Position numbers and translations under genes: made by a program. The notes under the pieces were generated by a model that was given only the letters and a program-made list of their open reading frames with translations, ran no database searches and had not been told where the DNA came from. Source: Convivina intestini (lineage in GTDB: Bacteria > Bacillota > Bacilli > Lactobacillales > Lactobacillaceae). From it: a DNA stretch of 64,000 bases. Of this stretch, positions 42,628-51,620 are shown piece by piece; within the stretch, counting starts at the first letter, position 1; each line of letters begins with the position of its first letter. The stretch covers positions 68,102 to 132,101 of the forward strand of contig NZ_QEKT01000001.1 of assembly GCF_003096575.1 (NCBI RefSeq), given 5' to 3'.

Positions 42628-43206
42628 ATGAAGAAAAAATCAGCACTTTGGTTTTGGTTATTTTGGCTATTGATTGTAGGTTTGGTTGCTGGCGGTTGCT
42701 ACTCAGCTTATTTGGCTTTTTCACCGTCAAAGGTTAGTTTGAGTCAACCTAGTAAAAATACTGCGGCAACGTTTGATATTAATTTAAATCGAGATCAAGT
42801 TAATGCATTAGCTAGCAGCTACCTCCAGGATTCTGGTAATGGTGATTTTACCTTTGTTGCTAATCAAAGCAATGTTGTTTTATCCGGTAAATTAAGTATT
42901 TTGGGACAAAATATTGATGCTAAAATGGCGATGATGCCCGAAGCAACTAACGATGGTAATATTGTTTTAAAAGCTCAATCTATTTCTTTGGGGCAGATTT
43001 CCCTACCAGTCAATGTAGCAATGGGCTATATCAAACAAATGTATAATGGACCAAGTTACGTCCAATTCCAGCCTAATCAAGAAAAAATTATTATCGATTT
43101 GAATAAGGCAACGCAAAATCAAAATATGCGCTTTAAGGCTACTAAAATTGATTTGAATCAAGGCCAGTTCCAATTTGTGGGTGAGGTTGTTAATGGCAAA
43201 AAGTAA
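42628..43206 (+). CDS. YpmS-like (DUF2140) membrane-anchored protein
   Basis: A 192-aa protein with one N-terminal membrane anchor (about 7-28, LWFWLFWLLIVGLVAGGCYSAY) and an extracytoplasmic domain with VNALASSYLQDS and YVQFQPNQEKIIIDL segments, typical of DUF2140/YpmS. AAAAGGAAG precedes the ATG. It overlaps the YozE gene by 14 nt. The function is unknown; the position before yozE and rbgA is common in lactobacilli. Confidence 0.85.
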   Translation: MKKKSALWFWLFWLLIVGLVAGGCYSAYLAFSPSKVSLSQPSKNTAATFDINLNRDQVNALASSYLQDSGNGDFTFVANQSNVVLSGKLSILGQNIDAKMAMMPEATNDGNIVLKAQSISLGQISLPVNVAMGYIKQMYNGPSYVQFQPNQEKIIIDLNKATQNQNMRFKATKIDLNQGQFQFVGEVVNGKK

Positions 43207-43420
43207 TCGTAGTTTTTATGATTGGTTGATGACTAACCGCAATCCTGTTGCTGCTGATGAAATTCAACAGTTTGCTAATAACGCTTTTTTGGATTCAACT
43301 TTTCCTAAGCAAAGTGTTGATTTTGAAGAAATATCACATTATTTAGAAGAGGATAGCTCATATTTAATGAGTATGACCACCTTTGATGAAGCTTGGCAAC
43401 ATTTTCAAGCCGCCCGCTAG
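43193..43420 (+). CDS. yozE: YozE family (UPF0346) protein
   Basis: A 75-aa small helical protein with the family pattern SFYDWLMTNRNP, then DEIQQFANNAFLDSTFPKQS, ending in SYLMSMTTFDEAWQHF. The start is ATG 43193, inside the end of the ypmS-like gene and preceded by GGTGAGG; a GTG at 43175 is in frame but lacks context. Its function is not known. Confidence 0.9.
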   Translation: MAKSNRSFYDWLMTNRNPVAADEIQQFANNAFLDSTFPKQSVDFEEISHYLEEDSSYLMSMTTFDEAWQHFQAAR

Positions 43421-43431
43421 AAAGGAGAAAT

Positions 43432-44277
43432 ATGGCTCAAATTATTCAATGGTTCCCCGGACATATGGCCAAGGCCATGCGATTAATGCGTGAAAACTTA
43501 TCTTTAGTTGATATTGTTTTTGAATTGATTGATGCTCGCTTACCAGCCAGTTCACGTAATCCGGAACTAGAGAAATTAATCGGTCAAAAACCGCGATTAT
43601 TAATTATGACTAAGGCCGATTTAGCTGATCCTATCCAGACTAAATTATGGGCGCAGCACTTTCGTCAAGCTGGTCATCAAGTACTTGTTTTAGATAGTCG
43701 TGATCCTAAGACTCCTCAAACGGTTACTAAGGCTGCTCGCCAAGCGCTTAGTCAGCAGCGGGAAGATCAACTTGCTAAGGGAATTTATGATCAACCAATT
43801 CGAGCGATGCTGTCTGGTATCCCTAATGTCGGTAAATCAACTTTATTGAATCATTTAGTGATGAAAAATGTGGCGCCAACGGCCAATAAACCGGGTGTCA
43901 CTAAGAAAATCGCTTGGTTAAAAACGCCGACTAAATTAGAATTATTGGATTCTCCCGGGGTACTCTGGCCCAAGTTTGAAGATCAAACAGTGGGCATGAA
44001 GTTAGCGGTATCTGGAGCTGTTAAAGACACTTTATTTTCTAAGGATGATGCCGCCTTATATTTAATCCAGTTTTATCGACAGTACCATTTAGAAGAGTTG
44101 GTACAACGTTATCATTTGAATTCGGACTTAAATGACCTTAGTGATGTGGAAGTTTTGCTAGCCATTACCGAAAGATTAGGCTTTAAAGATGATTATGATA
44201 AGGCCAGTGAGCGTTTGCTAAACGACCTGCGTAAGGGAAAGTTGGGTCGTTATACTTTGGATATTTACCATGACTGA
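43432..44277 (+). CDS. rbgA: Ribosome biogenesis GTPase RbgA (YlqF)
   Basis: RbgA assembles the late 50S subunit. It is a circularly permuted GTPase: the G4 motif MTKADLAD (near residue 60) comes before G1 [10 protein letters not shown] (near 125) and G3 DSPGVLWP. The N-terminal QWFPGHMAKAMR is characteristic. It is 281 aa. The start is ATG 43432 with AAAGGAGAAA; a longer reading from 43393 would overlap yozE. It overlaps rnhB by 8 nt. Confidence 0.96.
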   Translation: MAQIIQWFPGHMAKAMRLMRENLSLVDIVFELIDARLPASSRNPELEKLIGQKPRLLIMTKADLADPIQTKLWAQHFRQAGHQVLVLDSRDPKTPQTVTKAARQALSQQREDQLAKGIYDQPIRAMLSGIPNVGKSTLLNHLVMKNVAPTANKPGVTKKIAWLKTPTKLELLDSPGVLWPKFEDQTVGMKLAVSGAVKDTLFSKDDAALYLIQFYRQYHLEELVQRYHLNSDLNDLSDVEVLLAITERLGFKDDYDKASERLLNDLRKGKLGRYTLDIYHD

Positions 44278-45040
44278 GACAATTGCTGATATCAAAGCTG
44301 CTCTAACTACTATTGGGTCTAGTGATGCTCGACTTGAATTATGGGCGCAAGATTCTCGTAAAGGTGTGCGCCAATTGGTTGAACGCTATCAGCGGCAGCA
44401 GATTAAATTACAAGCTAAAATTGAGCATTTTCATCATCGTTTCGACTTTGAACAGAGGTACTGGGAAAATGGCTATACCAATATTGCTGGCATAGATGAG
44501 GTAGGTCGTGGGCCCTTAGCAGGTCCAGTGGTGGCTGCAGCAGTCATTTTAAAACATGACTTTAATTTAATTGATGTGATTGATTCCAAACAATTATCGG
44601 CCCATCAGCGACTTGAATTAGATCAAAAAATTCGTCAGCAGGCTTTAGCCATTGGTATTGCTCAAGTTGATGCCGATGTCATTGATCAAGTAAATATTTA
44701 TCAGGCTAGTCGTCAGGCGATGTTATTAGCAGTTCAGCAACTTAATCCCCAGCCACAAGCTTTATTAATTGATGCCATGCAAATTGATAGTCCTTTGGCT
44801 CAAGAATCACTAATCAAAGGCGATGCCCGTAGTAATTCAATTGCCGCAGCCAGTATTATTGCTAAGGTTAGTCGTGATCAGTTAATGGCTGATTATGCTA
44901 AAAAATACCCCGGTTATGGGTTTGAGCATAATGCTGGTTACGGAACCGCAGAACATTTAGCAGCAATTAAGCAGCAGGGGATTTGTCCCATTCATCGGCG
45001 TACCTTTGCGCCGATTAAAGACTGGATTGCTACACCATAA
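44270..45040 (+). CDS. rnhB: Ribonuclease HII
   Basis: RnhB cuts RNA of RNA:DNA hybrids, including single ribonucleotides in DNA. The catalytic acidic residues are in IAGIDEVGRGPLAGPVVAAAV (Asp-Glu pair), LIDAMQID and in the late DARSNSIAAASIIAKVSRD region. An N-terminal extension of ~75 residues precedes the core, as in other firmicute enzymes. It is 256 aa. The ATGACTGA overlap with rbgA suggests coupling. Confidence 0.96.
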   Translation: MTETIADIKAALTTIGSSDARLELWAQDSRKGVRQLVERYQRQQIKLQAKIEHFHHRFDFEQRYWENGYTNIAGIDEVGRGPLAGPVVAAAVILKHDFNLIDVIDSKQLSAHQRLELDQKIRQQALAIGIAQVDADVIDQVNIYQASRQAMLLAVQQLNPQPQALLIDAMQIDSPLAQESLIKGDARSNSIAAASIIAKVSRDQLMADYAKKYPGYGFEHNAGYGTAEHLAAIKQQGICPIHRRTFAPIKDWIATP

Positions 45041-45080
45041 AATTATTCAGCATAAACTCCACGATAGGAAGGATTATTCT

Positions 45081-45776
45081 ATGAATCCCGTTCATCTTTC
45101 ACCGCGTTTAGAAGCAGTGGCCAACTATGTCCCTCAGGAGGCTTATTTAGCCGATATTGGCTCTGACCATGCCTATTTACCAGCCCACTTATTGGTCGGT
45201 CGTCAGATTAAATATGCTTTAGCTGGCGAAGTAGCTGTGGGTCCTTTGGCCAATGTCCAAAGTGAAATTATTCAACAAAATTTACAGGGACAATTGATTG
45301 CTCGTTTGGCCAACGGTTTAGATGCAGTACAAACTAGTGATCAAATTAATACTGTGGTGATTGCTGGTATGGGCGGCCTGCTGATTCGGGATATTTTAGA
45401 TCGTGATTGGCAAAAAAATGGTCAAAGGCAATTCCAAACCTTGATTTTACAGCCTAATACGGAAGAGGCTGCTGTACGTAGATGGCTTATCAACCATCAG
45501 TACCAAGTCAAAGCTGAAAAAATAGTCCAAGAGGGTAAGCATTTTTATGAAATTATTGTGGCTCAGCCTGGTTTTCAGGAATTAGGTATCTTTGACCTAC
45601 AATTTGGTCCCTTTTTACGCCGGCAAGCAGGCCCAGTTTTTTCGGCTAAGTGGCTGGCAGAACTACAGCGTATTAATCTCATTTTAGATCGTTTAGTAGC
45701 TGCTCAGAAGGGGGAGAGTGTCACCTATAAGGAATGGCAGGCTCAGAAAAATAAGATTCAAGAGGTACTTAAATAA
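45081..45776 (+). CDS. trmK: tRNA (adenine22-N1)-methyltransferase TrmK
   Basis: TrmK methylates N1 of A22 in bacterial tRNAs. The Rossmann motif is LADIGSDHAYLPAHLL near residue 24, with VVIAGMGGLLIRDIL and LILQPNTEEAAVRRWL downstream and a C-terminal helical extension. It is 231 aa. The start is ATG 45081 after AGGAAGGA; the frame is open 25 codons further into rnhB but without a site. It overlaps the Nif3-like gene by one base. Confidence 0.94.
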   Translation: MNPVHLSPRLEAVANYVPQEAYLADIGSDHAYLPAHLLVGRQIKYALAGEVAVGPLANVQSEIIQQNLQGQLIARLANGLDAVQTSDQINTVVIAGMGGLLIRDILDRDWQKNGQRQFQTLILQPNTEEAAVRRWLINHQYQVKAEKIVQEGKHFYEIIVAQPGFQELGIFDLQFGPFLRRQAGPVFSAKWLAELQRINLILDRLVAAQKGESVTYKEWQAQKNKIQEVLK

Positions 45777-46561
45777 TGGTTAAGGTACAAACATTAATTC
45801 AACAAATTGAAGCCTTTGCCCCCAAAGACTTAGCAGAAAAGGGAGATCCAGTAGGCTTGCAAATTGGTGACCCGCAACAAGAGATTCATAAGGTAATGAC
45901 CACTTTGGATGTGCGACCAGAAACTGTCCAAGAGGCAATTGAACAAAAGGTTGATTTTATTTGGGCCCATCATGAAGCGATGTTTTTCCCAGCCCGTAAT
46001 TTGGATTTAAGTAACCCTCAAAACAAGATGTATGCGGATTTACTACGGCATGACATTGTTGTTTATGCCAGCCATACTAATTTGGATGCCGCTGCTGGGG
46101 GGATGAATGATTGGTTGGGCAGTATTTTTGGGTTACAAGACTTACAACCATTATTGCCTAATCCAGATGGGCAAAGTGGTTTAGGGCGAATTGGCATTTT
46201 AAAAGAGGATCTCACGGTTAGTCAATTAGCTCAAAAGGTTAAACAGGCCTGCCAAGTAGCTGAAGTACGTGTCATTACAAATGATTTAGATCGTCGGTTA
46301 CATACAGTTGCGCTTTTGGCGGGCGATGGCGGCCGCTATTGGTTTAAGGCTCAAGAATTAGGCGCTGACGCCTATATTACAGCTGATCTTTATTACCATG
46401 TCGGACATGATATTTTGGCTAATGATTTTGTGGTAATTGATCCGGACCATCATATGGAAGCTTTGGCAAAGAAACCGATGGCAACTTTGGTACGTGACTG
46501 GCAACCTGATTTAAGTGTTTATGAAAGTCAAGTTAATACCGATCCGTACCGTTATATTTAG
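45776..46561 (+). CDS. Nif3-like dinuclear metal-centre protein (YqfO type)
   Basis: A NIF3-family hydrolase-like protein. Metal-ligand motifs are VDFIWAHHEAMFF (HH), YASHTNLDAAAGG and the late DAYITADLYYHVGHD and IDPDHHMEAL. It is 261 aa, so it lacks the middle PII-like insert of the longer Bacillus form. Its function is not firmly known; GTP cyclohydrolase activity has been proposed in some members. The trmK-nif3 order is conserved in firmicutes. Confidence 0.92.
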   Translation: MVKVQTLIQQIEAFAPKDLAEKGDPVGLQIGDPQQEIHKVMTTLDVRPETVQEAIEQKVDFIWAHHEAMFFPARNLDLSNPQNKMYADLLRHDIVVYASHTNLDAAAGGMNDWLGSIFGLQDLQPLLPNPDGQSGLGRIGILKEDLTVSQLAQKVKQACQVAEVRVITNDLDRRLHTVALLAGDGGRYWFKAQELGADAYITADLYYHVGHDILANDFVVIDPDHHMEALAKKPMATLVRDWQPDLSVYESQVNTDPYRYI

Positions 46562-46585
46562 TGATTTTTAAGTGAGGGGAATCAT

Positions 46586-47818
46586 ATGACTAACAAATAT
46601 TCAGCATTATCTGAGCGATTTTTAAATTATGTACGAGTTGATACACGTTCTGATGAAGATGCCACAAAACGACCCTCATCTGATAAAGAAGTGGCCTTTT
46701 TAAGGAAGTTAGCTCAAGAATTAGCGACGATTGGTTTATCAGATATTCAAACCATGTCAGATGGTTATGTCTTTGCTAAGTTGCCAGCTAGTCCAGGATT
46801 AGAAAATGTACCCAACATCGGTTTCATTGCCCACGTTGATACAGCTGATTTTAACAGCGAAAATATTCAGCCGCAAATTGTTGAAAATTATGATGGTAAA
46901 AGTATTATTCCATTGGGAACGACAGCTTATCAATTGGATCCAGCTGTTTTCCCTTCTCTAAATAAGTACCAAGGACATACCCTAATCACCACGGATGGGA
47001 CGACTCTTTTAGGGGCTGATGATAAAGCTGGTGTGGCTGAAATTATTACGGCCATTGAATATCTAATTAATCACCCTGATATCCAGCATGGACCAGTTTC
47101 ACTAGCTTTTGGACCAGATGAAGAGATCGGTACTGGGGCTGATCATTTTGATACGAAGGCCTTTGGGGCTGATTTTGCTTACACGGTTGACGGCGGCCCA
47201 TTGGGGGAATTAGAGTGGGAAACCTTTAACGCTGCTTCTGCCAAACTGCATATTCAAGGACAAAATGTTCATCCGGGTACTGCTAAAGGCGCCATGATCA
47301 ATGCTAACCAAGTGGCGATGGATTTTCATGCACAATTACCAGTTCATGACCGTCCCGAAGAAACTAGTGGTCGGGAAGGTTTTTGGCATTTGATTGAAAT
47401 GAGTGGTACGCCTGATGAAGCTAACCTAACTTATATTATTCGTGATCATGACCGTCAAAAATTTGAGAGTCGTAAGGACCAGTTAATTGCCATTGCTGAC
47501 CAATTTAATGCTAAGTTTGGCCAAGATCGTTTAACTTTAACAATCCAAGATCAGTATTACAACATGGGAGATATTCTTAAAGAAAATATGGCCCCCGTAG
47601 AGCTGGCAGAACAAGCCATGCAAGCTTTATCGATTAAGCCAATCATCGAACCAATCCGTGGCGGAACCGATGGCTCTAAGATTTCTTTCTTAGGGTTACC
47701 AACGCCAAACTTATTTGCTGGTGGGGAAAACATGCACGGCCGTTTTGAATATGTTTCCTTAGAAGTTATGGAAGCGGCTACAGATGTGATTTTAAAGATT
47801 ATTGAGCTAGCTCGTTAA
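46586..47818 (+). CDS. pepT: Peptidase T (tripeptidase)
   Basis: PepT is a zinc aminotripeptidase of the M20 family. Metal and catalytic residues are in FIAHVDTADF, TLLGADDKAGVAE, FGPDEEIGTGADHFD, YTVDGGPLGELEWE and the late RGGTDGSKISFLGLPTPNLF. It is 410 aa, of usual length. GTGAGGGGA precedes the ATG. It ends the long run from the TPR gene and is followed by a terminator. It would release amino acids from imported peptides. Confidence 0.96.
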   Translation: MTNKYSALSERFLNYVRVDTRSDEDATKRPSSDKEVAFLRKLAQELATIGLSDIQTMSDGYVFAKLPASPGLENVPNIGFIAHVDTADFNSENIQPQIVENYDGKSIIPLGTTAYQLDPAVFPSLNKYQGHTLITTDGTTLLGADDKAGVAEIITAIEYLINHPDIQHGPVSLAFGPDEEIGTGADHFDTKAFGADFAYTVDGGPLGELEWETFNAASAKLHIQGQNVHPGTAKGAMINANQVAMDFHAQLPVHDRPEETSGREGFWHLIEMSGTPDEANLTYIIRDHDRQKFESRKDQLIAIADQFNAKFGQDRLTLTIQDQYYNMGDILKENMAPVELAEQAMQALSIKPIIEPIRGGTDGSKISFLGLPTPNLFAGGENMHGRFEYVSLEVMEAATDVILKIIELAR

Positions 47819-47822
47819 TCAA

Positions 47823-47855
47823 AAAAAGACATGCCACTGGAGTGACATGCCTTTT
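47823..47855. terminator. Bidirectional terminator between pepT and the DUF2929 gene
   Basis: CATGCCAC (47830-47837) with GTGACATG (47842-47849), one C:A mismatch, flanked by an A run and CTTTTT. Confidence 0.7.
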
Positions 47856-47859
47856 TAAT

Positions 47860-48057
47860 TTAATTTTTTGCTTTACTTTTCTCAGCTATTGCTGAACCAG
47901 AAACCGCTGGAATAGCGATAATGGCTAGCTCGCCAACAACAACAGCAATCACTGCGACCACGATGGGATCATAGATAGCTGATGTCATTTGTGACACGAT
48001 GTAACCAACAATTTCACCAAAAATTGCGGCCCAAAAAGCGACTGTTAAGTATTTCAT
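47860..48057 (-). CDS. DUF2929 family small membrane protein
   Basis: A 65-aa protein with two hydrophobic segments (about 4-20, LTVAFWAAIFGEIVGYI, and 29-50, IVVAVIAVVVGELAIIAI) and a short Lys-rich tail. The family regularly lies divergent to dnaE in lactobacilli, as here. Three ATG codons follow each other after AAAGGGGTGA; the third (48057) gives the family-like MKYL start and the best spacing, the first is at 48063. The function is unknown. Confidence 0.82.
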   Translation of the reverse strand: MKYLTVAFWAAIFGEIVGYIVSQMTSAIYDPIVVAVIAVVVGELAIIAIPAVSGSAIAEKSKAKN

Positions 48058-48141
48058 CATCATTCACCCCTTTGCTATCAATCATGATACGCTTTTTTTA
48101 TAATTCCGCAATGGTGATACAAATATTGGGGGCGATTACGG

Positions 48142-48147
48142 TATAAT
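48142..48147 (+). promoter_or_regulatory. -10 box of dnaE
   Basis: TATAAT 30 nt before the dnaE start; no good -35 box is visible. Confidence 0.45.
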
Positions 48148-48177
48148 GAAGCCAAATAAGGCACAGTAGGAGGGACA

Positions 48178-51100
48178 ATGTACGCACCCTTACAAATATT
48201 TTCAAGTTATAGTTTGTTAAAAAATCCAAATACGATTGACCAAATCCTAATCCAAGCGCATCAACAGGGATATCAGGCGGTTACTTTAGCTGATTGGAAC
48301 GTTTTATATGGCGCAGTTGAATTTTATCAAAAGGCTCAGAGAATAGGCGTTAAACCAGTTTTGGGTTTAACCTTGCAGGTTAATGGCTTAATTAATACAG
48401 CCACGTTATTTCCAATTTTATTAACCGCTTTAACTGATAAAGGCTATCAGAATTTGATGTGGCTTTCATCAGCCAAAATGACGGCAGTTGACCAGCAACT
48501 ATCCCTCAGTAAAATTGCTCAACACCTTGAAGGGATTGCGATAACTTTGCCACCCAACAGTGAGCTAGTCCAGTTAATTTTAGCTGGTGATAGTCATTTG
48601 GCCCAGTACTGGCAGAAATTACTAGGATTAGTAAATCCAAATCAATTATATCTGGGGCTAAATCCACGTATGGCTGCTCAGACCCAAGAGCAACTGGCTG
48701 ACTTTGCCCATGAATATGCGATACCGGTAATTGCTTTAGACCAAATTGATTATTTACAAGCCCAAGATGCTTTTAGCCAAGAAGTTTTACGAGCCATTGC
48801 TAGTAATAGTAAACTGGATAATTTATCTTTTTTGGCGCGCCAAGGCGGTCAAAATATTTTATTACCTCTAGAAGAGATTAGGCAGTCCTATCAAGCGAGT
48901 GCAATTTTACAAACTGCCTATGCCAATAATGAACGATTGATTGATCAGGCCCAAGTAAGCTTGAATTTTCAGGCAACTAGTTTACCAAAGTTCCAAAGCC
49001 CAGCTGGAATGGATAGTGGTCGCTATTTACGTCAATTAGCACAGCAGGGGTTGGTTGAAAAATTAGCGAATTCTAATCAAAATCTTAACACAGACTTATA
49101 TCAAAAACGGCTAGATCATGAGCTAGCCGTTATTGAAAAACTAGGTTTTAGTGATTATTTTTTAATTGTTTGGGATATTTTAAATTTTGCGCACACTCAT
49201 AATATTCAAACCGGACCAGGTCGAGGATCGGCGGCTGGTTCCTTGGTGGCCTACTGTCTGGCAATTACCGATGTTGATCCGCTGGCCTTTGATTTACTAT
49301 TTGAACGATTTTTAAACCCAGAACGAGCGCAAATGCCAGATATCGATATCGATTGGCCGGATAATCGCCGCGAAGAAGTTTTAATTTATTTGCACGAGAA
49401 ATACGGTCAACGCAATTTTGCGCAAATTATTACCTTTGGAACCTTAGCTGCAAAACAAGCTCTACGTGATACCGGTCGGGTTTTTGATTTGAATACTCGT
49501 CAGTTAAGCCAGTTGTCTGGTGCCATTCCGCCCGGTAAAAATGGTCGGAAAGTTTCCCTCTTGGAAGCCTGGCAAAGTGAGCCGCAGTTAAAAGCTCTAA
49601 TTGATAAAATTGATAATGGCCCCCTATTATTTAAGACCGCTCAACAATTAGAGGGGTTGCCCCGCAATTATTCAACTCATGCGGCCGGAGTGGTGTTAAG
49701 TGATCGGCCACTGGTGGAAACCCTCCCAGTTCAGTTGGGTAGTGATGAGCGGTTGTTAACGCAATTTGAAAAGGGGCCAGTCGAACAACTCGGTCTATTA
49801 AAAATTGATATTTTAGGACTAACTAATTTAACCATTCTAAGTCAGGCCTTAGCTTTGGCTAAGCCGAATTTACCCGATAATTTTGATATTAAAAAGATTC
49901 CCTTAAATGATCCGCAAACTTTGGCTTTATTTGTTGCCGGTGATACTAGCGGTGTTTTCCAATTTGAATCACGGGGTATTCGCAATGTTTTGCGCCAACT
50001 AGCCCCCAAAGATTTTGAACAGGTAGTGGCCGTCAATGCCCTTTATCGTCCAGGACCTAGTCAAAATATCCATTCCTTTATCCAACGACGACATGGCCGC
50101 GAAAAAATTGAAATTTTAGATGATAGTTTGACCGATATTTTAGCCCCAACCTTTGGCATTATTATTTATCAAGAACAGGTAATGCGGGTTGCTGAAGCAT
50201 ATGCGGGCTTTACTTTGGGACAAGCCGATGTTTTACGGAGTGCTATGTCTAAGAAAAAGTTAGCTCAAATGGAGAGCATGAAGGTGCTCTTTATTAAAGG
50301 GGCTGTGCAAAAGGGACATCCCCAAACCGAAGCAGAAAAAATCTTTTCCTACATCGACGAGTTTGCTAACTATGGCTTTAACCGTTCGCATGCCGTTGCC
50401 TATACGAAGTTAGCCTTTGAACTGGCCTATTTAAAGGCCCACTATCCCTTAACTTTCTACACGGCCTTACTAAACGCTAATTTAAACAATACCGAAAAAA
50501 TTAGGCAGTATATTTTAGAGGCTAAACGTGCTGGGATTCAAGTTCAGGGACCAAATGTTAATTCATCTGAGCGCTTTTGGACTTGTTCGGCTGCAGGGTT
50601 GCGAATGGGTTTGCACGCTGTTCATGGCTTACGCTCGGATTTCATTACCAGTCTATTGGCTGAACGGGAGGAGCACGGGGCCTTTCAAACGGTTCAATCC
50701 TTTATTCGCCGCTTACCAGAAAAATTACGTAAATTAGAAACTTTTAATCAATTAGTTTATGCCGGGGCTCTAGATAATTTTGGTTATAATCGTGCCGAAT
50801 TATTAGCTAATTTACCAGACTTGGTAGCCGGGGCGGATTTTGGCGATTTAATCTTACAAGAAACTAAAATCCGACGAATGGCAGATTTGCCCTTGTTAGA
50901 GAAGTTAAATCAGGAAAAGGCCGTAATTGGTCTTAATCTATCAGGACATCCGCTTGATGCTTATCAAGGCCTGATTGCGGATCAAAAAATACCTAGTATT
51001 AATCAAATTACCCAGCCCAATCAAACCGTCCAAGTGATTGGCTTAATTGATCAAATTAAAACAATTCGCACTAAAAAAGGGCAGGATATGGCCTTTTTAA

Positions 51101-51525
51101 CGCTAAGTGATCAAACTGGCAATATCAGTGTCACTTTATTTCCACAACTTTATGGCCGGCTGGCTGATCAGCTTAAAGTAGCCCAAGTGGTGCAGGTCAT
51201 TGGTAAAAGTCAAGAACGTCAAGATATTGTTTTGGTCGCTAATCAATTGATTTATCCAACGAAACAGGCTAAACCAACAGCAATGGAACAGGGGACTTGG
51301 TTTTTGCGAATTGATGCAGCCCATGCACAGTCAAACATTCAAGGACAATTATCTCAATTGCTCAAAAAATATCACGGAGATTGTCCAGTTGTGCTCTATT
51401 GGGCCCAATCTAATCAGAAACAAGCACTAAATCAAACTTATTGGTTAACTAGCCAAGCAGCAGTAAAGCGTGACTTAATCGGACTTTTAGGAAAAGAAAA
51501 TGTTATTTTTCAGAAAAAAGGCTAA
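48178..51525 (+). CDS. dnaE: DNA polymerase III alpha subunit DnaE
   Basis: DnaE extends primers on the lagging strand in firmicutes, alongside PolC. The PHP domain is at 1-~210 (YAPLQIFSSYSLLKNP), the polymerase acidic residues in MPDIDIDWPD near 395 and in the following palm; TGPGRGSAAGSLVAYCL, RNYSTHAAGVVLS, VNALYRPGP and GFNRSHAVAY are conserved. The C-terminus has an OB fold (VQVIGLIDQIKTIRTKKGQDM). At 1115 aa it is the short DnaE form with no proofreading domain. PHP metal ligands look partly replaced. AGGAGGG precedes the ATG. Confidence 0.97.
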   Translation: MYAPLQIFSSYSLLKNPNTIDQILIQAHQQGYQAVTLADWNVLYGAVEFYQKAQRIGVKPVLGLTLQVNGLINTATLFPILLTALTDKGYQNLMWLSSAKMTAVDQQLSLSKIAQHLEGIAITLPPNSELVQLILAGDSHLAQYWQKLLGLVNPNQLYLGLNPRMAAQTQEQLADFAHEYAIPVIALDQIDYLQAQDAFSQEVLRAIASNSKLDNLSFLARQGGQNILLPLEEIRQSYQASAILQTAYANNERLIDQAQVSLNFQATSLPKFQSPAGMDSGRYLRQLAQQGLVEKLANSNQNLNTDLYQKRLDHELAVIEKLGFSDYFLIVWDILNFAHTHNIQTGPGRGSAAGSLVAYCLAITDVDPLAFDLLFERFLNPERAQMPDIDIDWPDNRREEVLIYLHEKYGQRNFAQIITFGTLAAKQALRDTGRVFDLNTRQLSQLSGAIPPGKNGRKVSLLEAWQSEPQLKALIDKIDNGPLLFKTAQQLEGLPRNYSTHAAGVVLSDRPLVETLPVQLGSDERLLTQFEKGPVEQLGLLKIDILGLTNLTILSQALALAKPNLPDNFDIKKIPLNDPQTLALFVAGDTSGVFQFESRGIRNVLRQLAPKDFEQVVAVNALYRPGPSQNIHSFIQRRHGREKIEILDDSLTDILAPTFGIIIYQEQVMRVAEAYAGFTLGQADVLRSAMSKKKLAQMESMKVLFIKGAVQKGHPQTEAEKIFSYIDEFANYGFNRSHAVAYTKLAFELAYLKAHYPLTFYTALLNANLNNTEKIRQYILEAKRAGIQVQGPNVNSSERFWTCSAAGLRMGLHAVHGLRSDFITSLLAEREEHGAFQTVQSFIRRLPEKLRKLETFNQLVYAGALDNFGYNRAELLANLPDLVAGADFGDLILQETKIRRMADLPLLEKLNQEKAVIGLNLSGHPLDAYQGLIADQKIPSINQITQPNQTVQVIGLIDQIKTIRTKKGQDMAFLTLSDQTGNISVTLFPQLYGRLADQLKVAQVVQVIGKSQERQDIVLVANQLIYPTKQAKPTAMEQGTWFLRIDAAHAQSNIQGQLSQLLKKYHGDCPVVLYWAQSNQKQALNQTYWLTSQAAVKRDLIGLLGKENVIFQKKG

Positions 51526-51544
51526 ATTCTACCTTGTAGAATTT
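51524..51544 (+). terminator. Hairpin after dnaE, weak terminator candidate
   Basis: AAATTCTAC with GTAGAATTT, 9 bp with a 3-nt loop, not followed by a T run. It contains the dnaE stop and the -35 box of pyk. Confidence 0.35.
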
Positions 51545-51562
51545 TCGTGAAATGTTTACAAT
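51534..51562 (+). promoter_or_regulatory. pyk promoter
   Basis: TTGTAG (51534-51539), 17-nt spacer, TACAAT (51557-51562). The leader then has a small hairpin CTTGC-AAGA-GCAAG (51577-51590) before the ribosome site. GTTTACA is half of a cre-like sequence but no full cre site is seen. Confidence 0.65.
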
Positions 51563-51620
51563 AAGACAAGGAAGTGCTTGCAAGAGCAAGTAACCTAGAT
51601 ATCAAAGGAGCTATTTACCC